From NCBI GenBank assembly GCA_019236485.1, contig JAFAIY010000138.1, forward strand, positions 1 through 13,475: a stretch of DNA of 13,475 bases, in the 5' to 3' direction. The stretch comes from Comamonas sp. (GTDB lineage Bacteria > Pseudomonadota > Gammaproteobacteria > Burkholderiales > Burkholderiaceae_C). Positions 7,306 through 13,475 of this stretch are shown here, one piece after another. Below the pieces are notes generated by a model, which saw nothing but the letters and a program-made list of their open reading frames with translations, was not told the origin of the DNA and ran no database searches. Numbering within the stretch: position 1 is the first letter of the stretch; every line of letters begins with the position of its first letter. The translations under genes and the position numbers were made by a program.

Positions 7306-10300
7306 GCGAGCCTCCCTGCGTGGCGCTAATCGCTGCCGGGGAAGTGGCGTTGTTGTCTTGCTTGGATTTCTTGCCGAAGAGGTTGAACACCACGACAAAG
7401 AACACGGGCACCAGGAACACGGCAAAAGGCGTGCCGATGATCATGCCCCAGAACACGCCGGTGCCGATTTCCTTCTGGCTGGCGGCGCTGGCGCCCGAGG
7501 CGATGTAAAGCGGCACCACGCCCAGGATGAAGGCCAGCGAGGTCATCAGAATGGGGCGGAAACGCAGGTGACCGGCTTCGAGAGCCGCCTCCAGCGCGCT
7601 CTTGCCCTGGGCATGCAGATCCTTGGCGAACTCGACGATCAGAATGGCGTTTTTGGCCGACAGACCGATCACCGTGATCAGCGCCACCTGGAAGTAGATG
7701 TCGTTGGGCATGCCGCGCGAGAGCACGCCGGCCACGGCACCGAACACGCCCAGAGGCACGACCAGCAGCACGGACAGCGGAATGCTCCAGCTTTCATACA
7801 GCGCGGCCAGGCACAGGAACACGGCCAGGATGGAGAAGGCGTACAGCAGCATGGCGGAGGAGCCGGCCTTGATTTCGTCCAGCGACTGGCCCGTCCACTC
7901 GTAGCCGAAGCCTTCGGGCAGTTCCTGGGCCAGCTTTTCCATTTCCTTCATGGAGTCGCCGCTGGTGAAGCCGGGCTTGGCCTGACCGGTGATGCTCATG
8001 GAGGGGAAGCCGTTGTAGCGGGTCAGCTGCATGGGGCCGGAAATCCACTTGGCCGTAACCATGGTGGAGAGCTCGACCAGCTGGCCTTGCGCATTGGGCA
8101 CGGTCAGGCGCAGCACATCCTCGGGCTGCATGCGGTTTGCCGCATCGGCCTGGATGGTGACGCGCTGCATATAGCCTTCGTTGGGGAAGTCGGTGGAGTT
8201 TCTGGAGCCCAGCGCCGTTGCCAGCGTGGTCGCCAGATCGTCCATGTTCACCTTCTGCGCATAGACCGCATCGCGGTTCACGTCGACCTGCCACTGCGGG
8301 GCATCGTCCACGCCGTCGAAGCGCACGCCGGTCAGCACGGGGCTCTGGTTGGCCTTGCGAATCAGCTCGTTGCGGGCGGCCAGCAGGGCCGCATGGCCCT
8401 TGGAGCCGCGGTCCAGCAGGCGGAAGGTGAAGCCATCGCTATTGCCCAGTTCGGGAATCGAAGGCGGCACCAGCGTGAAGATGAAGCCGTCACGCAGCTT
8501 GGACATGGCGCCCATGGCGCGGCCCGCGAAGGAGGAGGCATCCTGTCCCTTGCCGCCGCGCTCGGACCAGTCCTTGAGGGTGGTGAAGGCCAGACCCACG
8601 TTCTGCCCCTGGCCCGCAAAGCTGAAGCCCATGATGCTCACGATGTGGTCGGTCTCGGGCTGGCTCAGCGCGAACTTCTCCAGCTCGGTCATGGTGGCGC
8701 TGGTGCGCTCCATGGTGGCGCCCGGAGGCAGCTGGGCCAGCGAGATCACATAGCCCTGGTCTTCCGTGGGCAGGAAGGCGGTGGGCAGCTTCATGAAGAT
8801 GAAGGCGGCACCGGCGATCACCAGCACATAGACGATCAAGGCCTGCACGGAGCGCTTGACCACGCCCTGCAGGAGACGGCTGTAGCGGTGGGTGCCGGCT
8901 TCGAACTTGGCATTGAACCAGTTGTAGAAGGGACCGAGCAGGCCGGTCTTCTTGTCATGCGCATGGCCCTTGGGAATGGGCTTGAGCATGGTGGCGCACA
9001 GCGCGGGCGTGAGCGTCAGCGCGAAGAAGCCGGAGAAGAAGATGGAGATCGCCATCACCAGCGAGAACTGGCGATAGATGTTGCCGGTCGCGCCGCTGAA
9101 CGCGGCCAGCGGCAGGAACACGGTCACCAGAATCACGGTGATGCCGACCACGGCGCCCTGGATCTGGCCCATGGCCTTGATGGTGGCCTCCTTGGGGGGC
9201 AGACCTTCCTCGGACATGATGCGCTCGACGTTTTCCACCACCACGATGGCGTCGTCCACCACGATACCGATCACCAGCACCATGGCGAACATGGCCAGGA
9301 TGTTGATGGACAGGCCCGCGAGCAGCATCACGGCGAATGTGCCGAGCAGGGCGATAGGCACGACGATGGTAGGGATCAGCGTGTAGCGGATGTTCTGCAG
9401 GAAGATCAGCATCACGATGAACACCAGCACGATGGCCTCAAGCAGCGTGTGCACCACCTTTTCGATGGAGATCTTCACGAACTTGGAGGTGTCGTAAGGC
9501 GCGGACCATTTCACTCCGGGAGGGAGGAAGGGCTCGAGATCCTTCATCTTGCTCTTGACCAGACCGGCCGTGGCCATGGCGTTGGCCGTGGAGGTCAGCT
9601 GCACCGCCATGGCGACGGCGGGCTTGCCGTCGATGCGCGAGTTGAAGCCATAGGTTTCAATACCCAGTTCCACGCGCGCCACGTCCTTGAGGCGCACGGT
9701 GGAGCCGTCGGCATTGGAGCGCAGCACCACATTGCCGAATTCCTCGGGCGTGGTCAGCTGACCTGGCACCACGATCGTGGCATTCATGGTCGTGCCGGGC
9801 TGGGCGGGCATATCGCCCAGGGCGCCACCGGAGATCTGCTGGTTCTGCGCCGCGATGGCCGCGTTGACCGAGGCGATCGAGAGGCCGTAGCCCTGCAGCT
9901 TGGCCGGGTCTACCCAGACGCGCATGGCACGGCCGGCAGCGAACAGCTGGGCCTTGCCCACGCCGTCCAGACGCTGGATTTCGGGCAGCACGTTGCGGTT
10001 CACATAGTCGGCGATGTCATCGCGCGAGGTCTCGCCCGACTCGGCCTGGAAGCCCAGGATCATCAGGAAGTTGCTCATGGACTTGTCCACGCGCACGCCC
10101 AGGGCCTGCACCACCGAAGGCAGGCGCGGCAGAGCGCGCGAGAGTCGGTTCTGCACGTCCACCTGCGCCAGATCGGGGTTGGTGCCGGGAGCAAAGGTGA
10201 TGGTCAGGGTGCCCTGGCCGCCAGCGGGGGCCTTGGACTCCATGTACATCAGACCCGTGGCGCCGTTCATTTCGCGCTCTATCAGCTGGAGCACGGAATC

Positions 10301-10474
10301 CGTCATGGTCTGCGAGGTTGCACCCGGATAGGTCGCGGTCACGTTGACCGTGGGCGGCGCCACGGACGGGAATTGCGCCACCGGTAGCCGGGTGATGGAG
10401 ATCACGCCTGCGAGGATCACGAAGATCGCGATCACCCAGGCAAAAATCGGTCGGTGAATAAAAAACTTCGACAT
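7295..10474 (-). CDS. acrB: RND efflux pump, inner-membrane transporter (AcrB/MexB type, HAE1)
   Basis: Predicted 1059-aa proton-driven multidrug transporter, full length for the HAE1 family. The N-terminus FFIHRPIFAWVIAI is a hallmark. The proton-relay residues are present: Asp407-Asp408 in VVDDAIVVVENVER (TM4), Lys941 in GLSAKNAILIVEFAKDL (TM10), and Arg971 and Thr978 in RFRPILMTSLAF (TM11). The periplasmic porter loop GFSFAGQGQNVG (616-627) corresponds to the switch loop of AcrB. Of the drug-pocket aromatic residues of AcrB, Phe136, Phe178, Tyr327 and the equivalents of Phe615, Phe617 and Phe628 are kept, while the AcrB Phe610 position appears to be Val612. The start ATG 10474 lies 15 nt after the adaptor gene, with only a weak AGGCAG-like ribosome-binding site, so translation probably relies on coupling. 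The closest named relatives by eye are AcrB, MexB and TtgB. Substrates are not predictable from sequence. Confidence 0.97.
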   Translation of the reverse strand: MSKFFIHRPIFAWVIAIFVILAGVISITRLPVAQFPSVAPPTVNVTATYPGATSQTMTDSVLQLIEREMNGATGLMYMESKAPAGGQGTLTITFAPGTNPDLAQVDVQNRLSRALPRLPSVVQALGVRVDKSMSNFLMILGFQAESGETSRDDIADYVNRNVLPEIQRLDGVGKAQLFAAGRAMRVWVDPAKLQGYGLSIASVNAAIAAQNQQISGGALGDMPAQPGTTMNATIVVPGQLTTPEEFGNVVLRSNADGSTVRLKDVARVELGIETYGFNSRIDGKPAVAMAVQLTSTANAMATAGLVKSKMKDLEPFLPPGVKWSAPYDTSKFVKISIEKVVHTLLEAIVLVFIVMLIFLQNIRYTLIPTIVVPIALLGTFAVMLLAGLSINILAMFAMVLVIGIVVDDAIVVVENVERIMSEEGLPPKEATIKAMGQIQGAVVGITVILVTVFLPLAAFSGATGNIYRQFSLVMAISIFFSGFFALTLTPALCATMLKPIPKGHAHDKKTGLLGPFYNWFNAKFEAGTHRYSRLLQGVVKRSVQALIVYVLVIAGAAFIFMKLPTAFLPTEDQGYVISLAQLPPGATMERTSATMTELEKFALSQPETDHIVSIMGFSFAGQGQNVGLAFTTLKDWSERGGKGQDASSFAGRAMGAMSKLRDGFIFTLVPPSIPELGNSDGFTFRLLDRGSKGHAALLAARNELIRKANQSPVLTGVRFDGVDDAPQWQVDVNRDAVYAQKVNMDDLATTLATALGSRNSTDFPNEGYMQRVTIQADAANRMQPEDVLRLTVPNAQGQLVELSTMVTAKWISGPMQLTRYNGFPSMSITGQAKPGFTSGDSMKEMEKLAQELPEGFGYEWTGQSLDEIKAGSSAMLLYAFSILAVFLCLAALYESWSIPLSVLLVVPLGVFGAVAGVLSRGMPNDIYFQVALITVIGLSAKNAILIVEFAKDLHAQGKSALEAALEAGHLRFRPILMTSLAFILGVVPLYIASGASAASQKEIGTGVFWGMIIGTPFAVFLVPVFFVVVFNLFGKKSKQDNNATSPAAISATQGGSHDE

Positions 10475-10489
10475 ACGAGTTCTGCCTGA

Positions 10490-11800
10490 TTACTTGCCTG
10501 TCTGGGCGTTGTCGGCCTTGGCGGCATCCGCCTTGCCCGGTTCGGCCGGGGCTGCTGCTGCTGCTGGGGCGGGCGGCTGTGCAGGAGCTGCGTCGCCCTT
10601 CCATGGCACGGGCTTGACCTTCTTGGCGCCCATGCCCACCTTGATCAGGCCGTCGACCATGACCTTCTCGCCGGTCTTGAGGCCCGAGGTGACGATCCAG
10701 TTGGTCCCCTTGGACTGGCCGATCTGGACGGGGCGGGGAGCGACGTTGCCATCGTCGGCCACGACCATGACGAAGTTGCCCTTTTCGTTGCGGGTCACTG
10801 CCTGCTGGGGAATCAGTGCCGCGTTGTCCACCTGAGCCTGCTCCAGGCGCACACGCACATAGGTGCCGGGCAGCAGCAGTCCGGAGGGGTTGGGCAGCTC
10901 GGCGCGCACGCTGACCTGGCCCGTGGTGGGGTCCACGCTCAGATCGGTGAACAGCAGCTTGCCGGGCTGGGGATATTCCTTGCCATCGTCCAAATAGACG
11001 TGGACCTTGATCCCGTTATCGCCTACCTTTGCTAACTTGCCAGAAGTGAGCGCTTCGCGCAGACGCATGATTTCGGAGGCCGACTGCGTGAGGTTGACGT
11101 ACAGCGGATTGATCTGCTGGATGGTGGCCAGCTGGGTGGCGTCGCCCTGGCCGACCAGCGCACCCTCGGTCACCAGAGCCCGGCCGATGCGACCCGAAAT
11201 CGGCGCCGTCACGCTGGCATAGCCCAGATTGACGTTGGCATTGGTCACGGCGGCCTTGCCGGCTGCGACCTGGGCCTGGGCGGCTTTTTCGTTGGCGATG
11301 GCCGTGTCGTAATCCTGCTTGCTGATGGCATTGGCTTCCACCAGCGGCTTGTAGCGGCGGGCGGTGGCTGCGGCCTGGGCCAGATTGGCTTCCGCCTGGG
11401 CCAGGGTGGCCTGGGCGCTTTGCAGATTGGCCCGGTAAGGCGTGTCGTCAATCTGGAACAGGGCCTGGCCGGCCTTGACGTCGGAGCCTTCCTGGAACAG
11501 GCGCTTTTGCACGATACCGGCAGCGCGGGCGCGCACCTGGGCAATGCGGGAGGCTTCCAGGCGGCCGGGAAGGTCGGAGACCAGCGGCACGTTCTGCAGT
11601 TCCACGGTGACCACGCCGACTTCGGGGGGCTGGGCCTGCGCTGCGGCCTGGGCTTTTTGCTGGTCTGCTTTTTTGTCGCTGCAAGCTGCAAGGCCCAGTG
11701 CGGCGATCAGGGACAGGCTGATGACTGCGGCGCGTGTGCTGCTTGGTGCAAACATGAATTGACGTTGCGGGGCCTGGTTTGTTTCATACATGCGATGCAT
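10490..11800 (-). CDS. acrA: RND efflux periplasmic adaptor lipoprotein (AcrA/MexA type)
   Basis: Predicted 436-aa membrane-fusion protein linking the RND pump to the outer-membrane channel. A signal peptide ends at lipobox LAAC (Cys40). The domains follow in order: beta-barrel/lipoyl start (LPGRLEASRIAQVRARAAGIV at 77-97, given by its ends), lipoyl half EGSDVKAGQALFQID (104-118), a helical hairpin rich in Ala/Gln (about 124-190), the second lipoyl half SVTAPISGRIGRALVTEGALV (196-216), a beta-barrel (about 222-320, NPLYVNLTQS, PGTYVRVRLEQ) and the membrane-proximal domain (about 325-400). The C-terminus is a low-complexity Ala/Pro/Lys tail. ATG 11800 is chosen for its GGAAGGAC ribosome-binding site; ATG 11791 and ATG 11755 would shorten the n-region before the signal peptide, and 11755 gives a more usual lipoprotein signal but has no visible ribosome-binding site. 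First gene of the efflux operon, read from the palindromic promoter/operator region at 11912-11941. Confidence 0.95.
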   Translation of the reverse strand: MHRMYETNQAPQRQFMFAPSSTRAAVISLSLIAALGLAACSDKKADQQKAQAAAQAQPPEVGVVTVELQNVPLVSDLPGRLEASRIAQVRARAAGIVQKRLFQEGSDVKAGQALFQIDDTPYRANLQSAQATLAQAEANLAQAAATARRYKPLVEANAISKQDYDTAIANEKAAQAQVAAGKAAVTNANVNLGYASVTAPISGRIGRALVTEGALVGQGDATQLATIQQINPLYVNLTQSASEIMRLREALTSGKLAKVGDNGIKVHVYLDDGKEYPQPGKLLFTDLSVDPTTGQVSVRAELPNPSGLLLPGTYVRVRLEQAQVDNAALIPQQAVTRNEKGNFVMVVADDGNVAPRPVQIGQSKGTNWIVTSGLKTGEKVMVDGLIKVGMGAKKVKPVPWKGDAAPAQPPAPAAAAAPAEPGKADAAKADNAQTGK

Positions 11801-11822
11801 GAAAGTCCTTCCGGTAGACGTT

Positions 11823-11862
11823 TAAAAACAATAAAAGAGCGCAGTCCCAAGAGGGTGCACTC
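11823..11862 (-). terminator. Terminator-like hairpin in the efflux operon leader (possible attenuator)
   Basis: In minus-strand RNA, GAGUGC (plus 11862-11857) pairs with GCGCUC (plus 11842-11837), with one G-U pair, and an inner CCC/GGG stem closes a UCUU loop. The stem is followed at once by UUUUAUUGUUUUU. On the plus strand the G-U pair becomes a C-A mismatch, so the structure is better formed in the minus-strand transcript. It lies 23-62 nt before the adaptor start codon and downstream of the presumed promoter. An upstream alternative hairpin (GAGAGA/UCUCUC, 11888-11893 with 11870-11875) precedes it. Whether it terminates in vivo is unknown. Confidence 0.5.
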
Positions 11863-11912
11863 AGAGTGTGAGAGATGTTGACTGGATTCTCTCGTTTCCA
11901 CAATGGCAGCAA

Positions 11913-11918
11913 ATTATA
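11913..11918 (-). promoter_or_regulatory. Candidate -10 of the efflux operon promoter
   Basis: The minus strand reads TGTATAAT here, giving a perfect -10 hexamer inside one arm of the operator. No strong -35 is found 16-18 nt upstream (A/T-rich sequence such as AATTAT). Transcription would begin near 11906, giving a leader of about 105 nt to the adaptor start. Repressor bound to the palindrome would cover this element. Confidence 0.5.
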
Positions 11919-11934
11919 CATACATGCATAAATG

Positions 11935-11940
11935 TATAAT
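11935..11940 (+). promoter_or_regulatory. Candidate -10 of the repressor gene promoter
   Basis: This is the mirror copy of the TATAAT hexamer, in the opposite operator arm and directed toward the repressor gene. The start of transcription would be near 11947, with a leader of about 70 nt. The -35 region is again poor. Overlap with the operator implies auto-repression. Confidence 0.45.
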
Positions 11941-12017
11941 TAAAAAAGTTTAGACAAGGACTGTGTAAGGGGCTGTTTGTCATGCGTTGTAGTGGATGGG
12001 TGCGGAGGGGGTGAAGG

Positions 12018-12638
12018 ATGGCGCGTAGGACCAAGGCAGAGGCGGATGAGACTCGCACCAGGTTGCTGGATGCGGCGGAGGAGGTGTTCTTCGAAAAAGG
12101 TGTTTCCCGTACTTCTCTGGGGGATATTGCCCAGCGGGCGGGGGCTACCCGTGGTGCGGTGTACTGGCACTTCAAGGACAAGGTGGATGTGTTTGCCTCC
12201 ATGCTGGGGCGCATCTGCATGCCGTTCGATGAAATATGCGACGACAAATATGGGGACTTGCGGCCCCTGGAGCGCATTCGCCTGTCTATCCTCAAGGTGT
12301 TCGAGAGCCTTGATGGGGACGAGCGCCGGCGCAAGGTCTTCGAGACGGCGCTGTTCAAGATGGAGTACGTGGGAGAGCTTGAGGGGATGCGGGTGCGGCA
12401 CGTCGAAAGCGCCAGGCTCTCGCAGGAGAAATTTGCGCGCGACCTGGCCATGGCGGCCCGGGAGCAATCCCTGCGGCTGGCGGTGTCGCCGCAGGATGCG
12501 GCCCTGGGTCTGCATTCCTTGTTTGTGGGGCTCATCCATGGCTGGGTCCTGAACGAAGGGGGCTTTCCTTTGGTGGTGACGGGGCGGGTGACGGTCGACG
12601 TCTATCTATCTGGTTTGGGTTTTCGCCTGGATTTGTGA
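12018..12638 (+). CDS. acrR: TetR-family efflux repressor (AcrR/TtgR type)
   Basis: Predicted 206-aa repressor. The N-terminal helix-turn-helix domain (about 10-57) shows TRTRLLDAAEEVFFEKGVS, then TSLGDIAQRAG (32-42), a turn and the recognition helix TRGAVYWHFKDK (44-55), matching the AcrR/TtgR/SmeT/MtrR group. The rest (about 80-200) is the ligand-binding region of the MAATS type (TetR_C_2), with FETALFKMEYVGEL and LGLHSLFVGLIHGWVL. Family members are released from DNA when drugs or other hydrophobic ligands bind, which derepresses the pump. The start ATG 12018 follows GGAGGGGGTGAAGG. The gene is divergent from the efflux operon, sharing the 30-bp palindrome. The symbol is by similarity; ttgR-like would be equally fair. 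Confidence 0.95.
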   Translation: MARRTKAEADETRTRLLDAAEEVFFEKGVSRTSLGDIAQRAGATRGAVYWHFKDKVDVFASMLGRICMPFDEICDDKYGDLRPLERIRLSILKVFESLDGDERRRKVFETALFKMEYVGELEGMRVRHVESARLSQEKFARDLAMAAREQSLRLAVSPQDAALGLHSLFVGLIHGWVLNEGGFPLVVTGRVTVDVYLSGLGFRLDL

Positions 12639-12655
12639 TCGGAGGGTGAAACCCA

Positions 12656-12664
12656 TGCGATAAT
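12656..12664 (+). promoter_or_regulatory. Candidate extended -10 for tRNA-Arg
   Basis: TGCGATAAT is an extended -10 (TGn plus GATAAT) about 50 nt before the tRNA-Arg 5' end and just after the repressor stop. There is no clear -35 (TTGTGA at 12633-12638 is 20 nt away). No terminator is visible between the repressor gene and the tRNA, so read-through is also possible. Confidence 0.4.
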
Positions 12665-12712
12665 TGCGTGGTTGAATTGTTGTTGGCCATGCACGGCGTG
12701 ACTAACGGATTC

Positions 12713-12788
12713 GCGGCTGTAGCTCAGTGGATAGAGTATTGGCCTCCGAAGCCAAGGGTCGTGGGTTCGATCCCCGCCAGCCGCGCCA
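12713..12788 (+). tRNA. tRNA-Arg(CCG)
   Basis: A 76-nt cloverleaf: acceptor GCGGCTG pairs with CAGCCGC (12778-12784), discriminator G and encoded CCA (12786-12788). Anticodon stem TTGGC/GCCAA (12739-12743, 12751-12755) with loop CTCCGAA gives anticodon CCG (12746-12748), reading codon CGG. The T arm GTGGG/CCCGC with loop TTCGATC is intact. It seems to be transcribed separately from the following tRNA-tuf group. Confidence 0.96.
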
Positions 12789-12850
12789 GCAATCGTCGAT
12801 CGGCGAAAAATCAAAAAAAATCACTGATTTCTTTTGGGTCGAAAAAACGG

Positions 12851-12859
12851 TGCTACAAT
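12851..12859 (+). promoter_or_regulatory. Candidate promoter (extended -10) of the tRNA-tuf operon
   Basis: TGCTACAAT is an extended -10 element (TG, C, TACAAT) ending 12 nt before tRNA-Tyr. Transcription would start only a few bases before the tRNA. A T-rich -35-like stretch (CTTTTG, 12831-12836) is 17 nt upstream but weak. TTGGGT (12834-12839) is too close at 14 nt. Confidence 0.6.
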
Positions 12860-12871
12860 TCGAGTCTCTTC

Positions 12872-12957
12872 GGAGGGGTGGCCGAGTGGTTAAAGGCAGC
12901 AGACTGTAAATCTGCCCGCTTACGCGTACACAGGTTCGAATCCTGTCCCCTCCACCA
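12872..12957 (+). tRNA. tRNA-Tyr(GTA)
   Basis: An 86-nt class II tRNA with the long variable arm expected of bacterial tRNA-Tyr. Acceptor GGAGGGG (12872-12878) pairs with CCCCTCC (12947-12953), discriminator A, encoded CCA. Anticodon stem GCAGA/TCTGC (12899-12903, 12911-12915) with loop CTGTAAA gives GTA (12906-12908). First member of the tRNA-Tyr/Gly/Thr-tuf group. Confidence 0.97.
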
Positions 12958-12975
12958 GAAATGGTGTAGAAGAGC

Positions 12976-12995
12976 GGTTGCTAGAGATAGTAACC
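12976..12995 (+). other. Spacer hairpin between tRNA-Tyr and tRNA-Gly
   Basis: GGTTGCTA (12976-12983) pairs with TAGTAACC (12988-12995) over 8 bp, one being G-U, closed by GAGA, a GNRA-type tetraloop. There is no T-run, so it is not a terminator. A role in processing of the tRNA-tuf precursor is an inference. Confidence 0.55.
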
Positions 12996-13012
12996 ACGTG
13001 CAGTGAATCTGT

Positions 13013-13086
13013 GCGGGAGTAGTTCAATGGTAGAACCCTAGCCTTCCAAGCTAATGACGCGGGTTCGATTCCCGTCTCCCGCTCCA
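13013..13086 (+). tRNA. tRNA-Gly(TCC)
   Basis: A 74-nt cloverleaf: acceptor GCGGGAG (13013-13019) pairs with CTCCCGC (13076-13082), discriminator T, encoded CCA. Anticodon loop CTTCCAA gives TCC (13045-13047), reading GGA and GGG. The T arm with GGTTCGATTCC is normal. It follows tRNA-Tyr by 55 nt. Confidence 0.97.
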
Positions 13087-13105
13087 GTTTGCGAGCAAAG
13101 ATTCT

Positions 13106-13127
13106 TGAAGTTGTTTAGGCAGCTTCA
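13106..13127 (+). other. Spacer hairpin between tRNA-Gly and tRNA-Thr
   Basis: TGAAGTTG (13106-13113) pairs with CAGCTTCA (13120-13127) over 8 bp with one T-G pair around a TTTAGG loop. It ends 2 nt before the tRNA-Thr 5' end, close enough to affect RNase P or endonuclease access. No T-run follows it. Confidence 0.5.
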
Positions 13128-13129
13128 CT

Positions 13130-13204
<75 letters not shown>

Positions 13205-13280
13205 TTTTCTGGTGCGCTCGCTTTGATAGGGTTGCGCCGAAATCCTCTTGCAGTGATTTAGTTTTTTCGGAGTCGGAAAA

Positions 13281-13475
13281 ATGGCAAAAGAAAAATTCGA
13301 GCGCACCAAGCCCCACGTGAACGTGGGCACCATCGGTCACGTTGACCACGGCAAGACCACCCTGACGGCTGCTATCGCCACCGTGCTGTCCAAGCACTTC
13401 GGCGGCGAAGCCAAGGACTACTCTCAGATCGACAACGCGCCTGAAGAAAAGGCCCGTGGTATCACGATCAACACT
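13281..13475 (+). CDS. tuf: Elongation factor EF-Tu, N-terminal 65 codons (cut by window end)
   Basis: EF-Tu brings aminoacyl-tRNA to the ribosome in a GTP-dependent way. The visible 65 residues start [19 protein letters not shown] and include the P-loop GHVDHGKTT (19-27) and the beginning of the switch I segment (RGITINT, 59-65). The remainder lies beyond the window; the frame is intact to its end. ATG 13281 is preceded by GGAG (13269-13272). That GGAG sits in the loop of a weak TTTTC/GAAAA hairpin (13264-13268 with 13276-13280). The gene is the protein-coding end of the tRNA-Tyr/Gly/Thr operon, and in related genomes tRNA-Trp, secE and nusG normally follow (known gene order, not visible here). 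Confidence 0.98.
   Translation, partial: MAKEKFERTKPHVNVGTIGHVDHGKTTLTAAIATVLSKHFGGEAKDYSQIDNAPEEKARGITINT

Larger units (their letters stand above)
11912..11941. promoter_or_regulatory. Palindromic operator for the AcrR/TtgR-type repressor
   Basis: A 30-bp palindrome: arms AATTATACAT (11912-11921) and ATGTATAATT (11932-11941) are perfect complements, and the centre ATGCAT (11924-11929) is also symmetric, so 13 of 15 base pairs match. Its core TACATACAT, five bases, then AATGTAT closely resembles the E. coli AcrR operator as I remember it, and the minus strand GCATGTATGTATAA resembles the SmeT operator. It lies between the divergent repressor and efflux genes, which is the expected place for auto- and cross-regulation. 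Confidence 0.85.

Noticed and set aside
5761..7329. A 522-codon plus-strand open frame opposite the outer-membrane channel gene
   Set aside because: It is a shadow of the OprM-type gene, with repetitive Leu/Gln/Gly composition and no recognisable motif.
7109..10387. A 1092-codon plus-strand open frame opposite the RND pump gene
   Set aside because: It is antisense to an unmistakable full-length AcrB-type gene. Its His/Gly/Gln-rich composition without any domain is what the complement of GC-rich codons gives.
11707..11901. GTG-started 64-codon minus-strand frame across the efflux leader
   Set aside because: It overlaps the adaptor gene in another frame, has no ribosome-binding site and shows no sensible protein features.
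12644..12654. GGGT-GAA-ACCC hairpin after the repressor gene
   Set aside because: It has only four pairs with a three-base loop and no T-run, which is too weak to call a terminator.
12818..12832. AAATCA/TGATTT inverted repeat between tRNA-Arg and tRNA-Tyr
   Set aside because: It is A/T-only in character with a one-base loop, so it cannot fold as a proper terminator; it is probably just A/T-rich promoter DNA.

Overview
The window is GC-rich chromosomal DNA from a beta-proteobacterium, most likely Comamonadaceae (Comamonas/Delftia-like). The assignment is an inference from the EF-Tu N-terminus, the tRNA-Tyr/Gly/Thr-tuf order, GC-biased codon use and the style of the efflux genes; no 16S rRNA is present. 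It looks like ordinary core or near-core chromosome. I see no insertion sequence, phage gene, CRISPR array or toxin-antitoxin pair.

Left part (1-4790). A cold-shock-domain/DUF1294 membrane protein (+) runs stop-to-stop into a minus-strand operon lemA - TPM-domain membrane protein - soluble TPM-domain protein. Divergent from lemA is a two-gene plus-strand operon: yheT (alpha/beta hydrolase) overlapping a conserved-looking gene of unknown function. A symmetric, A/T-flanked hairpin ends that operon and also faces the next, convergent gene.

Middle (4802-12638). A membrane-anchored di-heme cytochrome c (-) is followed by a complete tripartite RND efflux operon on the minus strand: lipoprotein adaptor (AcrA/MexA type), inner-membrane pump (AcrB/MexB type) and outer-membrane lipoprotein channel (OprM type). 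The three genes are tightly packed (15 nt gap, then an 11 nt overlap) and end at an intrinsic terminator. A TetR/AcrR-family repressor gene lies divergently upstream. The 217 nt between repressor and adaptor holds a 30-bp palindrome very like the known AcrR/SmeT-type operators, with a TATAAT in each arm. Between that promoter region and the adaptor start codon the efflux transcript would also contain a terminator-like hairpin with a U-rich tail, which suggests a possible attenuation step in addition to repression.

Right part (12639-13475). A separate tRNA-Arg(CCG) gene is followed by the translation cluster tRNA-Tyr(GTA), tRNA-Gly(TCC), tRNA-Thr(GGT) and the first 65 codons of tuf (EF-Tu), which runs off the window. 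The Tyr-Gly and Gly-Thr spacers each fold into an 8-bp hairpin, probably involved in processing of the polycistronic tRNA-tuf transcript.

I did not find a clearly novel multi-gene system. The most interesting items are the candidate attenuator and symmetric operator of the efflux operon, the lemA-TPM-TPM trio and the unknown partner gene of yheT.
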